A DNA stretch of 64,000 nucleotides from Albifimbria verrucaria (Eukaryota > Ascomycota > Sordariomycetes > Hypocreales > Stachybotryaceae), in contig JAHREC010000009.1 in the NCBI GenBank assembly GCA_020081605.1, positions 1,240,001 to 1,304,000 of the forward strand. The letters are read 5' to 3'. The notes beneath the pieces were generated by a model. It was not told the origin of the DNA and did no database searches. It saw nothing but the letters and a program-made list of their open reading frames with translations. This document shows positions 61,143-64,000 of this stretch, piece after piece. The translations under genes were made by a program, and so were the position numbers. Each line of letters opens with the position of its first letter. Position 1 is the stretch's first letter.

Positions 61143-62871
61143 CTAGTTTTGGGGTTCCCGAGGCTGGCCACGGCCCCTGCCACCGCCACCTCGGCCACGG
61201 TATCCACGGCCACGGCCACGTCCTCGTCCGCCGTTGTTGTACTGCTGGTTGCCGTTCTGCTGGCCATTCTGGGTCTGCCAGTTGGTGTTCTGCTGCGGCA
61301 GCTGGGGCTGCTGCTGCTGATGCTGTTGATGCTGGATTTGCTGCTGGGGAATGGCGCCCTGGGGAACTGCGCCTGTTGTCCGGGCGCGGGGGCGTTCCTA
61401 GGAAGGTTCGAGATGGGGCGAGGGATGGACTCGGGGTTCTCGTAGACGTAGAGGCTCTTGTCGATGCTGGCGGGGATAGGCTGAATCTCAGTGCCGAGAT
61501 CGCGCTCAATGTTGTAAAGGTTGAAGCGATCGTCCCAGTTGATGAGGTTGATGGCCAGACCCAGGTGGCCGTAACGACCAGATCGACCGATTCGGTGCAG
61601 GTAGGTTTCGGCATTCTTGGGAAGTCGAAGTTGATGACGACATTGACGGCCTGGATATCGATACCACGGGTGAGCAGATCAGAGCAGACCAGGTTTCGGC
61701 AAACGCCGTTTCGGAAATCGTGGAAGACTCGGTTACGGGCCTGCTGCTGCATTCTAGCGTGACTGTAGAAGCACGAGTAGCCGAGCTCGGTGATCTTCTT
61801 GGCCAGCAACTCGACTCGGTTGGTGGAGTTGCAGAAGATGATGGACTGGTTGATTTGGAGCTTGGAGAAAAGGGTGTTCAAGCAGTGGACCTTTTGCTTT
61901 TCCTCGACGAAAGCGTAGTATTGGGTGATACCGCGCAGGGTGAGCTCGTCCATGAGGTTGACCTCGTAGGGGCTGGTCATGTTGCGGTCGGAGAAGTCCT
62001 TGACAGAGAGGGGAAAGGTGGCGGAGAAGAGCATGACCTGGCGATCCTTGGGGTGGAACTGAAGGAGCTGCTCGATGACCGGGGTGAACTCGACGGACAA
62101 CAGCTTGTCGGCCTCGTCCATGATGAACATGGGGCACTCGCTCAGGTCGGCCACATTCTTGCCCGCCAGATCGAGGATACGGCCGGGGGTACCGACGACG
62201 ATGTGGACAGGGTCCTGGAGACGGATGATATCGTCGCGCAGACCGGTACCACCGGTGGTGACCATGACGTTGATGCCGAGGTGCTTGCCGAGGGTCTTGC
62301 AGACCTGGGAAGTCTGCATGGCCAGCTCACGTGTGGTGACAAGGATAAGACACTGGATCTTGGAGACTTTGGGGTTGATGCGCTCAAGTGCAGGGATAAC
62401 GAAGGCGGCCGTCTTGCCGGTACCATTCTTTGCTCGCGCCAAGATGTCTCGGCCGGTCAATGCGACGGGGATAGCTTCTTCTTGAATGGGGAGGGCTTCT
62501 CGAAACCGGCCTCGAAGATGCCCATGAGCAGGTCTCGCTTCAGAGCGAAGTTTTCGAATTCTAAGCCTTTTGTGTTGGTGACATCCTAGGGAGAGAGAAG
62601 GGAGGTTAGCAAGATGGGGCCGAAGAGAGCAGAGCAGAGGTCGTCTGCCCATGGCGGCGATTAAGCCGATGCGCCGCGGCGATGCACTCACCTCGGTCTG
62701 TTGCCTGGTATCCTTGGTGGGAATCTTGAGGTTCTTCTTCCAGTCGGCGTTCCCTGAAGGTCCATCGCTGCCAGCTCGTCAGTAAAGTCCTCGTAGGGGC
62801 CCCACGGCTAGGATAGCTGTAGCCGACCTAATCTGTGTGCTTTCCAGCTTCTCTACCAGTTGATCCGACAT
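61143..62871 (-). CDS. DHH1: DEAD-box RNA helicase Dhh1 (DDX6/Rck family)
   Basis: Exons 62871-62828, 62767-62692 and 62585-61143. Dhh1 promotes mRNA decapping and translational repression in P-bodies (family knowledge). Motifs in order: Q-motif region [14 protein letters not shown], motif [14 protein letters not shown], Ia [14 protein letters not shown] and TPGR ([11 protein letters not shown]), DEAD in [14 protein letters not shown] in [13 protein letters not shown], then [18 protein letters not shown] and [18 protein letters not shown]. The tail is Gln-rich, then RG/RGG-rich, ending [10 protein letters not shown]-run losses at 62488-62491, 61619-61621 and 61361-61364 break it in three places. 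Corrected, it is 522 codons (521 aa). The first intron uses a weak GTCGGC donor, but its 60-nt length, CTGAC branch-like site and conserved downstream sequence support it. Confidence 0.95.
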
Positions 62872-62882
62872 TGTGGCTGTGA

Positions 62883-62917
62883 TGTGTGTGTGTGTGTGGT
62901 TGGGTGGGTGGGTGGTT
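62883..62917. repeat. GT microsatellite followed by GGGT repeat
   Basis: About eight GT units, then TTGGGTGGGTGGGTGG, a few bases upstream of the DHH1 ATG and so probably in its 5' leader. Confidence 0.85.
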
Positions 62918-63441
62918 TTCTGCCGTGTGCAGACAAAACTGCAGGTTCGCGAGGGGAGAGCGGTGGGTGTGCCGTTTCCTTGTCGATGTAGGCGTGCGAG
63001 CGTCAATGCGGAGGCTGCAATGACGGACGGGGATCGAAATGGGTGTGCTCTCGGAGGAGTGGCACAGGACAGCTGCTTCGTCTGGTCGTTTGGTCCTCTT
63101 TTTGAGTGTCTTCCCGCTGCTTCTAGTCGGTGTGGGAAATTTTGTGGGAGCCGAGAAATCGTGGATGCTCTTCCAGCAAAGCCGCGCAAGAACAAGCTCG
63201 GTTAAAAAATAATAAGGCGACGCGGAGAAGGGTTCTAGAAAGAAGCGTCTGTTTGGCTCGCGGGGAGGATACGGGGAGGGGCGCAGAGGCCTATGCGTTT
63301 GTGTAGGTGGAATGGAAGAGAAGTGGTGAGGGAGGAAGAGAGATTATTCCTTGGGTCGTGTGGTGGAGGTGGGAAGAAGTTGGTTGGTGGAGGCTCCAAG
63401 ATTCCCCAAGTTTGGAGGTACAGACAGACGGCTGCTGTAAT

Positions 63442-63480
63442 GTACTAAGGTACTAAGGTACTAAGGTAGGTAGTAGGTAA
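63442..63480. repeat. TACTAAGG octanucleotide repeat
   Basis: Three tandem copies of TACTAAGG followed by TAGGTAGTAGGTAA. The unit contains the yeast-like branch-point word TACTAA, but no intron context is present. Confidence 0.85.
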
Positions 63481-63511
63481 TGTGTGCTAACGGAAAGGTG
63501 AACACTACGAA

Positions 63512-63545
63512 ACTGAACCGAACCGAACTGAACCAAACCGAAGCA
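63512..63545. repeat. GAACC pentanucleotide repeat
   Basis: About six imperfect copies of (CTGAA/CCGAA/CCAAA) in tandem, 640 bp upstream of DHH1. Confidence 0.8.
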
Positions 63546-64000
63546 AAAGCCACGGCAAGATTCGCTAGCCGGTGCGGTCACGTGAGCCCCTAACCCCAGC
63601 TTCTGTACCGCTGCCGCGTTTAGGCCACGGAGACGCCTACCTGCGGCCGACGTGCTGAGCCCCTACAAACCGTGCGTACAGGTACCACCGGCACTACCGA
63701 TCGCAGGGTAAAGGCGCCGTACCTTGTATTTTCCCACGGTATTTTCCCACGTCCAGTCAGTCTTATTATTAGTCTTGCTACAGCAAACACACTGACTACA
63801 CACCTCTTGGCAGGAATTCACCCAATAAAACCCCCTCTGCTAAACTCCCTTCCTTTTTTTTTTGGCTAGAAACACATGTCTCGTTGCATGAGAGATAGTA
63901 AAGGCCCTTGTGTGCGTTACGTAACAGCCTGCCTGTCCGTTGGCGTTTCTGTTTTCCGTTGCGCCCATCTTTATCATGTCGTGCAGATGCTTCAACAGCA

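Larger units (their letters stand above)
62872..64000. other. DHH1 upstream region
   Basis: Promoter and 5' leader side of DHH1 with several microsatellites. No coding frame is supported to the window end. A T-run lies at 63853-63862. Confidence 0.55.

Noticed and set aside
63442..63480. TACTAAGG copies as intron branch points
   Set aside because: They are tandem repeats with no donor or acceptor context or coding exons nearby.

Overview
This is nuclear DNA of a filamentous ascomycete, most likely a member of the Sordariomycetes (Hypocreales or Glomerellales). The evidence is short spliceosomal introns of 49-167 nt with GTRNGT donors, C-ending codon preference, fungal ortholog sets (Cft2, Sec24, Dhh1, Sys1, a Pac2-type Gti1/Pac2 regulator), and intergenic DNA rich in GGTACC/TACCT words and simple repeats. 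I found no bacterial, viral or plasmid feature, no rRNA and no convincing tRNA.

Layout. 1-2.4 kb: no gene. 2.4-3.3 kb (-): ubiquitin-conjugating enzyme UBC4. 4.3-5.7 kb (-): mitochondrial glutaryl-CoA dehydrogenase. 6.2-11.4 kb: AT-richer stretch with only doubtful coding traces (a Ser-rich reading frame and a lone CCHC zinc-knuckle motif). 11.4-14.4 kb (+): phosphatidylinositol-4-phosphate 5-kinase MSS4. 15.1-15.6 kb (-): COA6. 16.4-17.1 kb (+): SYS1. 17.7-20.6 kb (-): CFT2. 21.8-23.2 kb (-): Pac2-type transcription regulator. 23.2-36.6 kb: a 13.5 kb stretch with no gene I can support. 36.6-38.5 kb (-): mitochondrial asparaginyl-tRNA synthetase. 41.7-42.7 kb (+): microbial-type PARG/macrodomain-like protein. 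46.5-49.7 kb (-): SEC24. 52.9-53.9 kb (+): histone H1. 56.6-58.4 kb (+): disordered Pro/Ser-rich protein of unknown function. 59.0-59.2 kb (-): small Cys-rich open frame. 61.1-62.9 kb (-): DHH1 helicase.

The genes do not form a cluster or pathway. They are mostly single-copy housekeeping genes: ubiquitin transfer, mitochondrial metabolism, cytochrome oxidase assembly and translation, phosphoinositide signalling, Golgi/COPII traffic, mRNA 3'-end formation and decay, chromatin.

The most consistent pattern is technical. All but one of the recognised protein genes (UBC4 is the exception) are broken by single-base losses, most of them in runs of 3-5 G or C that should be one base longer. Restoring one base per site makes each spliced CDS an exact multiple of three (PIP5K 952 aa, Cft2 946 aa, Sec24 1029 aa, Dhh1 521 aa, H1 212 aa and so on). 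I therefore read these as live genes in an assembly with uncorrected homopolymer errors, not as pseudogenes. I did not find a convincing new biological system. The items most worth following are the 13.5 kb gene-free block, the PARG-like protein, the unknown disordered protein, and the weak coding traces at 6.2-7.7 kb.
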